A stretch of 13,736 bases of DNA from Methanosarcinales archaeon (GCA_013415595.1 JAAEEW010000123.1:1-13736), one strand, 5' to 3'. Shown: positions 1 through 6,674, counted from the stretch's first letter. Notes: a model not told the origin generated them from the letters alone. Translations and numbers: made by a program.

Positions 1-213
1 CAGCACCCCCTGATCAGAGAGATCATGGATAACATGAGGAAGGCCGGGGCGGCCTGTTCCGGACGCAGCTCCTTTGGGCCCACCGTCTACGCAGTTACCG
101 ATACCCAGACCAGGGAGGTGGAGGCCGCCGCCCGGGAGGTCATGGACCAGGTGGGAGGGGAGGTGCTGGTCACCAGGTCGAGAAACCGGGGGGCCCGGGT
201 GCGCACTACCTGA
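1..213 (+). CDS. beta-ribofuranosylaminobenzene 5'-phosphate (beta-RFAP) synthase, C-terminal end (partial)
   Basis: The open frame enters from the left edge and ends with TGA at 211-213, giving about 70 C-terminal residues. The motif GRSSFGPTVYAVTD followed by a helix (TREVEAAAREVMDQ) and a GGEVLVTRSRNRGAR end matches my recollection of archaeal beta-RFAP synthases, which belong to the GHMP kinase superfamily. The enzyme condenses 4-hydroxybenzoate or 4-aminobenzoate with phosphoribosyl pyrophosphate in an early step of methanopterin/sarcinapterin synthesis, in the cytoplasm. The catalytic N-terminal part lies outside the window, so completeness cannot be judged. Its presence supports a methanogen or other methanopterin-using archaeon. 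It is followed after 65 bases by the M42 peptidase gene on the same strand. The call rests on the C-terminal motif only; another GHMP-fold enzyme is the main alternative. Confidence 0.72.
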   Translation, partial: QHPLIREIMDNMRKAGAACSGRSSFGPTVYAVTDTQTREVEAAAREVMDQVGGEVLVTRSRNRGARVRTT

Positions 214-215
214 AC

Positions 216-224
216 TTTTTAAAA
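216..224 (+). promoter_or_regulatory. possible TATA box for the M42 peptidase gene
   Basis: TTTTTAAAA lies in the 65-base gap between the beta-RFAP synthase stop and the peptidase ATG at 279. At usual archaeal spacing it would start transcription near 246-250, giving a leader of about 30 bases. A second AT-rich stretch at 254-266 (CATTTATTTAAAA) is closer and would fit only a leaderless start. No clear ribosome-binding site precedes the ATG. Confidence 0.3.
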
Positions 225-278
225 CGCCTTTCAAGGCCCGGTCGAATGACAATCATTTATTTAAAAGTGTTGATTTAA

Positions 279-1331
279 ATGGAAGAGATTCGTTCACTTC
301 TGGAGAAGCTCAGCAACGCCCACGGAATATCGGGCCGGGAGGGCTCGGTGCAGCAGGTGATCCAGGCGGAGATAGCGCCTTACGTGGACCAGGTCAGCAC
401 CGACGCTCTGGGGAACCTGGTGGCCGTGAAGAAGGGGTACAGGCCCTCCATCATGATCGCCGCCCACGCCGACGAGATCGGCCTCATGACCAAGTACGTG
501 GACGAGAAGGGCTTTCTCCGGTTCGTCAAGATCGGGGGCTGGTTCGACCAGACTCTGCTCAACCAGAGGGTGCTGGTGCACTCTAAGAACGGCCCGGTGG
601 TGGGGGTCATCGGATCCAAGCCGCCCCACGTGATGAAGGACGAGGACCGCAAGAAGCCGGTGGAGGCTTCAGACATGTTCATCGATGTGGGCTGCAAGGA
701 CCAGAAAGAAGTTGAGGCCCTGGGAATCGGGCCGGGAACCCCCATATCCATCGACCGCACCTTCGCCCCGCTGCAGGGGGATAAAGTCACCGGCAAGGCC
801 TTCGACAACCGGGCGGGAGTGGTGGTCATGATCGAGGCTCTCCGGCGCACCAAATGTCAGTCCCAGATCTACGCCGTCAGCACCACCATGGAAGAGGTGG
901 GCCTCAAGGGGGCCAAGACCAGCGCCTTTGGCATCGACCCGGACCTGGCCCTGGTGACCGACGTCACCATCCCCGGGGATCACCCTGGAATCGAGAAGAA
1001 GGACTCCGCCCTGGAGATGGGCAAGGGCCCGGTGATCACCGTGGTGGACGCCTCGGGCCGGGGTCTGATCGCCGACGAGAGAATCATCCGATGGCTGCAG
1101 GAGACGGCCCGGGAGTCGGGCATCGACGTGCAGCTCGACGTCTCCGGCGGAGGGACCACTGATGCCACCAACATCCAGCTGACCCGGTCGGGAATACCGG
1201 TGGGTGTGGTCAGCATCGCCACCAGGTACATTCACTCTCCGGTGGAGGTGCTGAGCCTGACGGACCTGGACCGGTCTGCAGAGCTGCTGGCCAGGGCCCT
1301 GGAGACGGCTCCGAAGTACTTCAAGATCTAA
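279..1331 (+). CDS. M42 family metallo-aminopeptidase (tetrahedral/glutamyl aminopeptidase type)
   Basis: A 350-residue protein of the usual M42 length. Such enzymes form large tetrahedral dodecamers in the cytoplasm and trim peptides released by the proteasome. Visible motifs: AAHADEIG with H63 and D65; AFDNRAG with the metal-bridging D176; TMEEVG with E205 (general base) and E206 (metal ligand); D228 in VTDVT; and RYIHSPVEV with H319, the last metal ligand. All five metal ligands (H63, D176, E206, D228, H319) are present, so it should be active with two divalent metals. Substrate preference within M42 (glutamyl, leucyl or lysyl) cannot be told from sequence, and older databases often call these endoglucanases. 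The ATG at 279 begins MEEIRSLLEKL, the normal N-terminal helix. It stands alone downstream of beta-RFAP synthase and converges with the uspA unit. Confidence 0.93.
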   Translation: MEEIRSLLEKLSNAHGISGREGSVQQVIQAEIAPYVDQVSTDALGNLVAVKKGYRPSIMIAAHADEIGLMTKYVDEKGFLRFVKIGGWFDQTLLNQRVLVHSKNGPVVGVIGSKPPHVMKDEDRKKPVEASDMFIDVGCKDQKEVEALGIGPGTPISIDRTFAPLQGDKVTGKAFDNRAGVVVMIEALRRTKCQSQIYAVSTTMEEVGLKGAKTSAFGIDPDLALVTDVTIPGDHPGIEKKDSALEMGKGPVITVVDASGRGLIADERIIRWLQETARESGIDVQLDVSGGGTTDATNIQLTRSGIPVGVVSIATRYIHSPVEVLSLTDLDRSAELLARALETAPKYFKI

Positions 1332-1363
1332 AGGGGCAAGAAAAGATAATTGCGAAGACTTGA

Positions 1364-1410
1364 TCGCTGGACCGCCCTGGGGCGTCCAGCGAATTAAATC
1401 CTCATTTTTT
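1364..1410. terminator. bidirectional hairpin terminator between convergent genes
   Basis: A perfect 9-bp stem, TCGCTGGAC (1364-1372) with GTCCAGCGA (1384-1392), has a GC-rich 11-base loop that can partly pair. Rightward it is followed by a six-T run at 1405-1410. On the other strand the sequence beyond the stem is also T-rich (complement of 1340-1350). It lies between the peptidase stop (1331) and the small membrane protein stop (1413), so it can end transcripts from both sides. Confidence 0.65.
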
Positions 1411-1412
1411 GA

Positions 1413-1523
1413 TCAGCTTCCACCGATCAGGCTGATAACGAAGTATGCAAGAATTGTGCCGATGACGAATACAACGGCAAAAGCCCCGTACACCATGCTG
1501 TCGGCTATCATGAACTCAGTCAT
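1413..1523 (-). CDS. 36-residue single-span membrane protein coupled to uspA
   Basis: This short frame runs from an ATG at 1523-1521 to a TGA at 1415-1413. It starts after one spacer base behind the UspA stop (TAAAATG), so the two are almost certainly co-translated. The peptide starts MTEFMIADSMVYG, then has a hydrophobic helix at about residues 11-32 (AFAVVFVIGTILAYFVISLI) and ends GGS. I do not recognise a family. The tight coupling suggests a small membrane partner or anchor related to the stress protein, but that is inference. It lacks its own clear ribosome-binding site; the hairpin at 1364-1392 follows directly. The alternative is a chance hydrophobic frame, but the amphipathic start, the clean transmembrane helix and the spacing make a real gene more likely. 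Confidence 0.62.
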   Translation of the reverse strand: MTEFMIADSMVYGAFAVVFVIGTILAYFVISLIGGS

Positions 1524-1524
1524 T

Positions 1525-1956
1525 TTATCTCACTACCAGAACAGGCACTGTCGCCCAGTATAATACCTTCTGAACCACGCTTCCTATGAGCAGCTTGGAG
1601 ACGCCGCTCTCACCATGGCTTCCCATGACGATGAGGTCTGCGTTCTCAGTGCTGGCTGCATCTATGACCATGTTGGCCGGTGCGCCCATGCGAACGGCGG
1701 TCTCTACTGCGACCCCCGCCTCATCGCCTATGGCCTTTATGAACTGGACAGCCTTCTCACCAGTGGCCTGAAGCTTGGCCTCTACCTCTTTCTTATCGGA
1801 CCCAAGTGACCTAACCGCGCTGGTGACAACGATCTCGTTCACAACATAGAGTGCAATGACCTTAGCTCCCAGGGCCTTCGCCAGCTCTATGCCCTCCTTT
1901 GCAGCGAGCTTGGATTTATCTGAGCCGTCTGTGGCAATCAAAATCCGCTTGTACAT
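1525..1956 (-). CDS. universal stress protein, UspA family (ATP-binding type)
   Basis: A 143-residue single Usp domain of typical length. It begins MYKRILIATDGSDKS, the usual first strand and D10 loop, and ends with VPVLVVR. The nucleotide-binding signature G-x2-G-x9-G-S is complete: G112, G115, G125, S126 in GSHGESGVSKLLIGS, so it belongs to the ATP-binding branch. Such cytoplasmic proteins form dimers and respond to stress or energy state; the exact role here is unknown. The start is supported by a GGTGG ribosome-binding site about eight bases upstream of the ATG and a TATA box at 1994-2003. A 36-residue membrane protein begins one base after its stop, pointing to a shared transcript and perhaps a membrane-linked role. 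Confidence 0.93.
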   Translation of the reverse strand: MYKRILIATDGSDKSKLAAKEGIELAKALGAKVIALYVVNEIVVTSAVRSLGSDKKEVEAKLQATGEKAVQFIKAIGDEAGVAVETAVRMGAPANMVIDAASTENADLIVMGSHGESGVSKLLIGSVVQKVLYWATVPVLVVR

Positions 1957-1993
1957 CCTAATCCCACCTTTGGACCACTATCATATCCGACTT

Positions 1994-2003
1994 GGTATAA
2001 ATA
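1994..2003 (-). promoter_or_regulatory. TATA box of the uspA transcript
   Basis: On the minus strand this reads TATTTATACC, a good archaeal TATA box. It begins just after the purE stop (2005) and lies about 40 bases before the uspA ATG, which predicts a leader of roughly 15 bases that contains the GGTGG ribosome-binding site. The uspA unit can thus be transcribed apart from the purE unit. Confidence 0.55.
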
Positions 2004-2004
2004 G

Positions 2005-2394
2005 CTATCTTCCTGATTCTAGCATCCGCAGGGCCAATAGCGCCGCATTTGCACCATTGTCGATGCCCACGCAAGCCACCGGAACTCCGGGAGGCATCTG
2101 CACTATGGAAAGCAGGGCGTCTATTCCCAGCAGCTTGCCGGAGACCGGCACCCCGATCACCGGACGGGGGGTGCGGGCGGCGATGACGCCAGGCAGGGCT
2201 GCGGATAGTCCGGCAACGGCGATGAAGATCCTGGCGTCCGACTCCTCGATGTACCTGTCCAGCTCCTGGGGATTTCTGTGGGCGGAGAGCACCCGGTGCT
2301 CGTATCCGGCGCCATGTTCGTCCAGAGTCTGCAGAATTTTGTCCACTATGGGTTGGTCTGACTTCGACCCCGAGATTACAGCTATCTCCGGCAT
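2005..2394 (-). CDS. purE: PurE, N5-carboxyaminoimidazole ribonucleotide mutase (AIR carboxylase catalytic subunit)
   Basis: A 129-residue single-domain PurE, on the short side for the family. It forms carboxyaminoimidazole ribonucleotide in purine synthesis. Visible motifs: SGSKSD (residues 8-13) for phosphate binding; SAHRNP (37-42) with catalytic H39; AGLSAALPG (61-69); PVIGVPV (78-84); LLSIVQMPPGVPVA (94-107); and IDNGANAALLA (111-121). The SAHR form resembles class I enzymes, which use N5-carboxy-AIR; the class I stretch AGGAAHLPG is altered here to AGLSAALPG, losing the usual His. Whether it works from N5-CAIR or from AIR plus CO2 cannot be settled from sequence. It is the last gene of the leftward unit, and its ATG lies 13 bases inside the end of the chorismate mutase gene, suggesting translational coupling. 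Confidence 0.93.
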   Translation of the reverse strand: MPEIAVISGSKSDQPIVDKILQTLDEHGAGYEHRVLSAHRNPQELDRYIEESDARIFIAVAGLSAALPGVIAARTPRPVIGVPVSGKLLGIDALLSIVQMPPGVPVACVGIDNGANAALLALRMLESGR

Positions 2395-2708
2395 CCTACT
2401 GCTCCTTTTTCGACAGATGGTTCTGTTTCATCAGAATTCTGGTTCATCAAAAACCGCTGCCGATCCTTGCTCATCTTTATCAGAATCTGGAAGACCTCTC
2501 CCACCGCCACGGCATCGAGATCCAGCTCCTTTGCCATCTCCGTCACCCTGGCCAGGACCTGCCTCTCCCGTTCGGCGTCGTCTATTCCCGCCCCCATGGC
2601 CAGCTTCGCCTCCAGGATGTCCTTGGCCAGGCAGGTTCGCCTGTGGATCAATCCCACGATCTCGTCGTCTATCCGGTGAATCTGCAGGCGGTGTTCCCAT
2701 AGGTCCAA
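2382..2708 (-). CDS. chorismate mutase, AroQ class
   Basis: A 108-residue all-helical AroQ-type protein converting chorismate to prephenate on the way to phenylalanine and tyrosine. The first helix HRLQIHRIDDEIVGLIHRR carries R7 and R24 and is followed by K35 and the DDAERERQVL helix, then a last helix with KMSKDRQ; these match the charged active-site residues of the family. The start is a TTG directly after the shikimate kinase stop (TAGTTG) with GAGGGA a few bases upstream; the next in-frame ATG would remove the catalytic first helix. The last twenty or so residues (from about N89) go beyond the usual domain and overlap the purE start by 13 bases. Lying directly behind shikimate kinase, it acts two steps later in the same pathway, after EPSP synthase and chorismate synthase. 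Confidence 0.87.
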   Translation of the reverse strand: MDLWEHRLQIHRIDDEIVGLIHRRTCLAKDILEAKLAMGAGIDDAERERQVLARVTEMAKELDLDAVAVGEVFQILIKMSKDRQRFLMNQNSDETEPSVEKGAVGCRR

Positions 2709-3557
2709 CTAGATCCCTCGTCCCCGGCTTGCGCCCTGATTGTTTATCTCCGTTTTTATCACTCTGCCCCCCAGATCCTCCCAGGCCGACCTGACGTCAT
2801 CCAGGCTGTCCCCGTCCACCAGGGCGGCGTAGGAGGGGCCGGTCCCGGAGAGGCTGGCGGCGCTGGCTCCCGCGGCCAGGGCCAGGACGGAGGGCTCCGT
2901 CGGGCGCTTCAGGGCTGCGCAGTAGAGGAGGCCGTTTAAGGTCATGGCCCGGCGAAAGTCCCCCTTCAGGGCCAGCTCGAAGGCCAGGTCGGCCAGGGGG
3001 GACATGAGCCTGGACCTGGTCACGTCGGTCTGGCTGCTGAAGGCCCTCTCCTCCGGGACCAGCAGGAGGACGGAGGAGTCCATCTCCACCCTATGCAGCA
3101 GGGCCTTCTCCCGGTTGTCGGTGACCACCACACCCCCCAGCATGGAGGCGCAGGCGTCGTCGAAGGCCCCGGTGATGGTCACTCCCACCTCCAGCGCCGC
3201 CTGGACTCCTATTCGCGCCGCCTCCAGGAGGTCCAGCTCCTGTCCCAGGGCGTCCAGGGTGGCCAGAACGGCGGCGTTGGCTGCGGCGCTGCTGGATTTA
3301 AGGCCGCTGGCCACCGGTATCTCGCTCTTTGTCCTCACCGTGCCGCCACAGGTCAGGCCGTATCGCTGCAGGGTCAGCTCCACCGCCCGGACGATGAGCC
3401 GGTTGTCCACATCGGGGACCAGTCCCTGGATCCCCTCCGATCCGTCCAGCTCCACATAAGCCCGGGTCCTGAGGTTCACCCCGAAGGCCGAGCCCTTCCA
3501 GTTGGCCACGGCGTTGAGGATGGTGGCCGCCCCCAGTGCAAAGGCAAATCCTCTCAA
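2709..3557 (-). CDS. aroK: archaeal (GHMP-type) shikimate kinase
   Basis: Phosphorylates shikimate with ATP in the common aromatic pathway; archaea use a GHMP-superfamily enzyme unrelated to bacterial AroK/AroL. The frame is open further upstream, but that part overlaps the preceding gene. I chose the TTG at 3557 because it gives the family N-terminus (MRGFAFALGAATILNAVAN) and has a GGGGGA site eight bases before it; the product is then 282 residues, the family length. Motifs: PVASGLKSSSAA (81-92), the ATP-binding glycine/serine loop; GAFDDACAS (130-138); and SLSGTGPSYAAL (235-246), the third GHMP motif. It starts 14 bases after the stop of the upstream gene and its stop touches the chorismate mutase start, so all are co-transcribed. 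Confidence 0.93.
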   Translation of the reverse strand: MRGFAFALGAATILNAVANWKGSAFGVNLRTRAYVELDGSEGIQGLVPDVDNRLIVRAVELTLQRYGLTCGGTVRTKSEIPVASGLKSSSAAANAAVLATLDALGQELDLLEAARIGVQAALEVGVTITGAFDDACASMLGGVVVTDNREKALLHRVEMDSSVLLLVPEERAFSSQTDVTRSRLMSPLADLAFELALKGDFRRAMTLNGLLYCAALKRPTEPSVLALAAGASAASLSGTGPSYAALVDGDSLDDVRSAWEDLGGRVIKTEINNQGASRGRGI

Positions 3558-3571
3558 AGCAAGAGTCCCCC

Positions 3572-4096
3572 TCAGGATAGCTCCATCTCGATGATCTTCT
3601 TCAGCTTGTCCAGCTCCTTGACCACGTCCTCTTTTCCTTCCCGGGAGAATCTGGCGGAGAGCTTCTCCAGGTAGTCTATCTCGGTCACGGTGGAGACGAA
3701 GCTGGGCTCGTAGTTCCCGAGCAGGTAGAGGGGCATGACCTCCACCCCGCCCTTGTTGGTCTGCTCCTCCAGCCCCTTGACCACGATCACAAAGGTGTAG
3801 GTGCGGTAGCCCAGGCCCCGGGCGATGTTCTTGGCGAAGCTGTCCATCTGCTGAATTCTCCGGGAAGAGAGGTTCTTGTAGGCGGCCACAGAGTCTTTGT
3901 ACTCCACGAACATGGCTGAGTCCTCGGACCACAAAATGGCATCATACTCCACGATGGCGATGGAGTTTCTCTCCGCGACCACGTTGAACAGCACTCCGCG
4001 ACACCAGTTGATGTTCAGGTGCAGCCGAAAATCGGTCTCGGTAGCCGGTGTTGGCCGTGGCTTCAGGACGTAAGGGTCGCTACGGAGTTCTATCAT
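3572..4096 (-). CDS. uncharacterised protein with a PD-(D/E)XK nuclease-like core
   Basis: A 174-residue soluble protein whose family I do not firmly recognise. Residues 36-70 look like a restriction-endonuclease-fold core: a helix with E42, a strand with D52 (VEYDAIL), then a strand with E65 and K67 (FVEYKD), followed by a helix with RRIQQMDSFAKNI (Q82, Q83). That is the order E, D, ExK, Q seen in many PD-(D/E)XK enzymes. A charged C-terminal helix (REGKEDVVKELDKLKKIIEME) may be coiled coil. Start: ATG with GGTGG four bases upstream. It is the first gene of a unit with aroK, chorismate mutase and purE, and the gap to aroK is 14 bases, yet nothing ties it to aromatic synthesis. The nuclease idea is inference from motif spacing; catalysis may be lost. 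Confidence 0.75.
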   Translation of the reverse strand: MIELRSDPYVLKPRPTPATETDFRLHLNINWCRGVLFNVVAERNSIAIVEYDAILWSEDSAMFVEYKDSVAAYKNLSSRRIQQMDSFAKNIARGLGYRTYTFVIVVKGLEEQTNKGGVEVMPLYLLGNYEPSFVSTVTEIDYLEKLSARFSREGKEDVVKELDKLKKIIEMELS

Positions 4097-4309
4097 GCTT
4101 CCACCATTTTCCCCGGTTGAATTAAAGGATTTTTCCGAGGCCCCGGGCGGGAAACGATCTGGATATTCACTTCCCGGCTCACTCCCAGCCCCGCCCTCCG
4201 GCGCGAAAATCTTCCCCGGGCGGCCCTCTCAGACATAATTCCCGGCGACGGGACCTCAGGTCCGCCGTCTGGCCAGCGGGGGGGGCGCCAGGGCCCTCGG
4301 GCTCAATCC

Positions 4310-5467
4310 TCATCCTCGCAGGAGATTTCCGATCAGGGCGGGAATGACCCCCGGCCTGGCCCCGGCCACGGTGAGGCTGGCCTTCAGGGCCTTTCGGGCC
4401 AGGGAGCCGGGGGCGATGAGGTCTTTATCCCGCAGCGCCTCCACCAGGGCGTCGATGTCCCGGTCGTCCATCTCCAGCAGGGTGTTCATGGACGCCCGGG
4501 CCAGTCTATACTCCTGGCCCAGCTCCTTGCTCCACAGCTTCTGGTACCTGGAGAGGGCCTGCTGGGAGACGTCTCCGTCCCGGGCGGCCTGGCCTGCCAC
4601 CTCCCCGCAGATCTGGCCGGCGCGCATGCCGTAGGCCAGGCCGCTTTGGCCCGCCGCGCCTCCGGTGACCATCAGTCCCCGGGCGGCCAGCTCTCCGGGA
4701 ACGGTGGCGATGGGGTCTCCGCCGGTTCTCACCCTCAGGATCTTCAGGCCCCTGATATCCGGATAGGCAGAGGACTTGTGCTCCTGGAATCGTCTCCGGA
4801 AGCGGTCGAAGAAGGGCCTGACCGCCCTACCCTGGCGTCTGACGAAGACCCCCAGGGTGGCCAAGTCTCCTCCGCCGGGGGAGAAGGTGGCCTTCCAGCC
4901 CGGAGCCAGGCTGCCGATCCAGTACTCGAAGAAGGGCTCCTCCCCCAGCCCCGGATGCTCCACCTCTGCCTCCAGGGCCCAGGCCACGTCCTCCGGGTGT
5001 CGCATGGGGATGAGCCCCTGGCTCCTGGCCAGGCAGGAGTCCACGCCGGCGGCGTCTAGCACCACCCGGGCCTCGATCTCATCTCCATCCGCCCTGGCCA
5101 GACGGCTCTCCCCGGACCAGGCCAGATCCTGGACCCGGGCCTCCAGAAGCTCCACCCCCTGCTTCTCGGCCCCACGTAGCAGGCTCTGGTCCATTCGTCT
5201 CCGGTCCAGGAAGTAGCCCGGAGCCGGGATCTCCACGGCGTGGCCGGCGGGGGAGATGATTCTCATCCCCTTCAGGGAATGCCTGACCAGGGAGCGGTCG
5301 ACGGTCATGCCGACCCGACGGGCCATGCCCTCAAACAGGGTGTTCGCGGGGTGCTCTCCGTCCAGGTCCCCGTCTGCCAGGATCACCCGGGCCCCGGCCA
5401 AAGCGGCATGGGTGGCGGCCATGATTCCCGCCGGGGAAGCCCCCACCACCAGTACGTCGGCCTTCAT
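4310..5467 (-). CDS. geranylgeranyl-reductase-family FAD-dependent oxidoreductase
   Basis: A 385-residue flavoprotein. It begins with a Rossmann dinucleotide motif, VVGASPAGIMAA (7-18), and an acidic end of the second strand (ILADGD). LDRRRMDQSLL (87-97) matches the R-x-x-(F/M)-D helix of the family, and GLMVTGGAAGQSGLAYGMRAG (264-284, central residues 268-280) is the second FAD-contact region with a following helix. Family members in archaea saturate the isoprenoid chains of membrane lipids or of quinone-like carriers. Odd: the usual GDAAG is GGAAG here, losing the Asp that contacts the FAD ribityl chain, and the aromatic substrate motif is atypical. It may be a divergent paralogue rather than the main lipid reductase. 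No good ribosome-binding site precedes the ATG; it overlaps by ATGA the stop of a repeat-derived frame (5464-5685). Confidence 0.82.
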   Translation of the reverse strand: MKADVLVVGASPAGIMAATHAALAGARVILADGDLDGEHPANTLFEGMARRVGMTVDRSLVRHSLKGMRIISPAGHAVEIPAPGYFLDRRRMDQSLLRGAEKQGVELLEARVQDLAWSGESRLARADGDEIEARVVLDAAGVDSCLARSQGLIPMRHPEDVAWALEAEVEHPGLGEEPFFEYWIGSLAPGWKATFSPGGGDLATLGVFVRRQGRAVRPFFDRFRRRFQEHKSSAYPDIRGLKILRVRTGGDPIATVPGELAARGLMVTGGAAGQSGLAYGMRAGQICGEVAGQAARDGDVSQQALSRYQKLWSKELGQEYRLARASMNTLLEMDDRDIDALVEALRDKDLIAPGSLARKALKASLTVAGARPGVIPALIGNLLRG

Positions 5468-5562
5468 GGACTATGCCAGAAGCGGGGCATCAGATCAACC
5501 TTTCTGACCCCCCTCTTCGTTCTTGATTCGCCCGGGAATTCATCCATCCACCTGGCCATCCC

Positions 5563-5670
5563 GATTCGTCCGGCGTTATCGATTCGCTCAGATCTCCCCA
5601 TCCGCTCAGCCTTCCGATCCACCCCGGCGTTACTGATTCGCTCAGACTTTACGATTGCGCTCAATCTTCC
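5563..5670. repeat. degenerate 18-bp tandem repeat array (six units)
   Basis: GATTCG or a variant recurs every 18 bases at 5563, 5581, 5599, 5617, 5635 and 5653. The best pair is a 23-base match (5570-5592 and 5624-5646) with two mismatches, 54 bases apart, which is three units. The array may run further left (5545) in weaker form. Being a multiple of three, it keeps a frame open on the minus strand (5464-5685, TTG start, 73 codons) that reads as six-residue repeats such as SERISNAG and SERIDNAG. That frame lacks a clear ribosome-binding site but its TGA overlaps the reductase ATG. It may be leader DNA, a DNA-binding array or a small repeat peptide. Confidence 0.6.
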
Positions 5671-5898
5671 CGCATCAGGGAGCAATCGCGGTTAGGTGAC
5701 CCATTCAGACTCCGTCCGCCTCAGATTCTCTGAAAGCCCCGGCGGGTGGGATTTCGGACGGTGCACAGTTCTGATAATAGGGGATGAAGTGATCTGTCGC
5801 AGGGGGGAATCGTCTTTGAGAAAGGGTATGGAAGCTGTATTGGAAGGTATTGAGGAAGAGCGCTGGCGGCCCAGGGGCACGATATGGCGCCAGGCTGC

Positions 5899-5943
5899 AA
5901 AAAAATCCTGCAAAATTAAATTTATGGGACCCGGGAGCGTCCC
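5899..5943 (-). terminator. terminator after the DUF1699 gene
   Basis: Directly after the stop at 5947, the minus strand has a 5-bp GC stem (GGGAC 5926-5930 with GTCCC 5939-5943) followed by T-rich DNA including ATTTAATTTT and a seven-T run at 5905-5899. T-tracts are the main archaeal termination signal. Confidence 0.5.
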
Positions 5944-5946
5944 GGA

Positions 5947-6354
5947 TCAGGCAGAGATCTTGGTCTTGGCAATGTATTTGATGAGGTCCGGGCCAAGGCG
6001 TGCGGTCTTCTGGATCTCCTCGAACATCTCCTCGAAGGGCATTCCCTTGTTGATCATGGAGCGTATCTCGTCCATGGTGCTCTCGTGTACCGTGAAGTAC
6101 TCATCCAGGTCCTTTCGGTGGCCCCAGACGTCTCCTTCCAGCAGCTCGATGCCCTGCATCTCCAGGAACACGTTGATGGCATTGGACATGGTCTTCCGGT
6201 AGGACGGCGGAACCTGGATCACCCTGAGCCTGGGGCATTTCTGCATCAGATTGAGGAAGTCGACGTTGGACGCCCGGAATGCCAGGTGGACCATTTTCTC
6301 GTTAGGACTTAACGAATTTATCTCTGATTTGGAACTTACTACTCTAAGCCTCAT
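5947..6354 (-). CDS. DUF1699 family protein
   Basis: A 135-residue soluble protein. From memory its sequence closely follows the DUF1699 family, found in Methanosarcinales-type archaea: VHLAFRASNVDFL (22-34), RVIQVPPSYRKTMSNAI (44-60), LEMQGIELLEGDVWGHRKDLDEY (64-86, core GDVWGHRKDLDEY) and ARLGPDLIKYIAK at the end. No activity is known for the family, and the strong conservation suggests a defined binding surface. The ATG has GTGAGAGA just upstream and an AT-rich TATA region at 6381-6396, so it has its own short-leader promoter. It is monocistronic, followed by a hairpin and T-rich terminator. Charged and aromatic residues dominate; no cysteine cluster or membrane helix is visible. The family call rests on recalled sequence. 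Confidence 0.85.
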   Translation of the reverse strand: MRLRVVSSKSEINSLSPNEKMVHLAFRASNVDFLNLMQKCPRLRVIQVPPSYRKTMSNAINVFLEMQGIELLEGDVWGHRKDLDEYFTVHESTMDEIRSMINKGMPFEEMFEEIQKTARLGPDLIKYIAKTKISA

Positions 6355-6380
6355 AGTCTCTCACAATACCCATGGACTAT

Positions 6381-6396
6381 AACATATTATTAATAG
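6381..6396 (-). promoter_or_regulatory. TATA region of the DUF1699 gene
   Basis: The minus strand reads CTATTAATAATATGTT, about 27 to 42 bases before the ATG, which predicts a start near 6360 and a very short leader. An inverted pair CTTGT/ACAAG (6400-6404 and 6412-6416) lies just upstream and could be an activator or repressor site. Confidence 0.45.
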
Positions 6397-6674
6397 ACAC
6401 TTGTGATGTATACAAGCGTATAGAAATGATTTGGCTGAGGATATGCATATGAAATAAAAAAATCAAGTACGCACTCTTGTACCGAAATGATCGGAAGTGT
6501 ACTATTGAATTATCCCGGGATTCAGATCCACTTCAGGCGGGCTGGAAAGCCGTCATCATGCCCTCAGTGGCATTGCTCAGCCGCCCGGCTCCTGAGGCAA
6601 GATTGGATGAATGTCTGGCACAATGGCTCATTGCATATCATGACGAATGCAAAATATTTCCATTCTCCCAGTAC

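Noticed and set aside
1856..2794. 312-codon plus-strand frame across uspA, purE and chorismate mutase
   Set aside because: It spans three real minus-strand genes and their promoter; its product is Pro/Ser/Arg-rich and has no recognisable domain.
3558..3932. Longer shikimate kinase starting upstream at 3932
   Set aside because: The added 125 residues are an out-of-frame reading of the preceding gene, and the family N-terminus begins at the TTG at 3557.
5563..5670. Possible CRISPR array
   Set aside because: The units are contiguous 18-bp degenerate tandem repeats with no unique spacers and no cas genes nearby.
5696..6202. 168-codon plus-strand frame upstream of and opposite the DUF1699 gene
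   Set aside because: More than half of it is antisense to DUF1699, it crosses that gene's terminator, and it has no ribosome-binding site or family motif.
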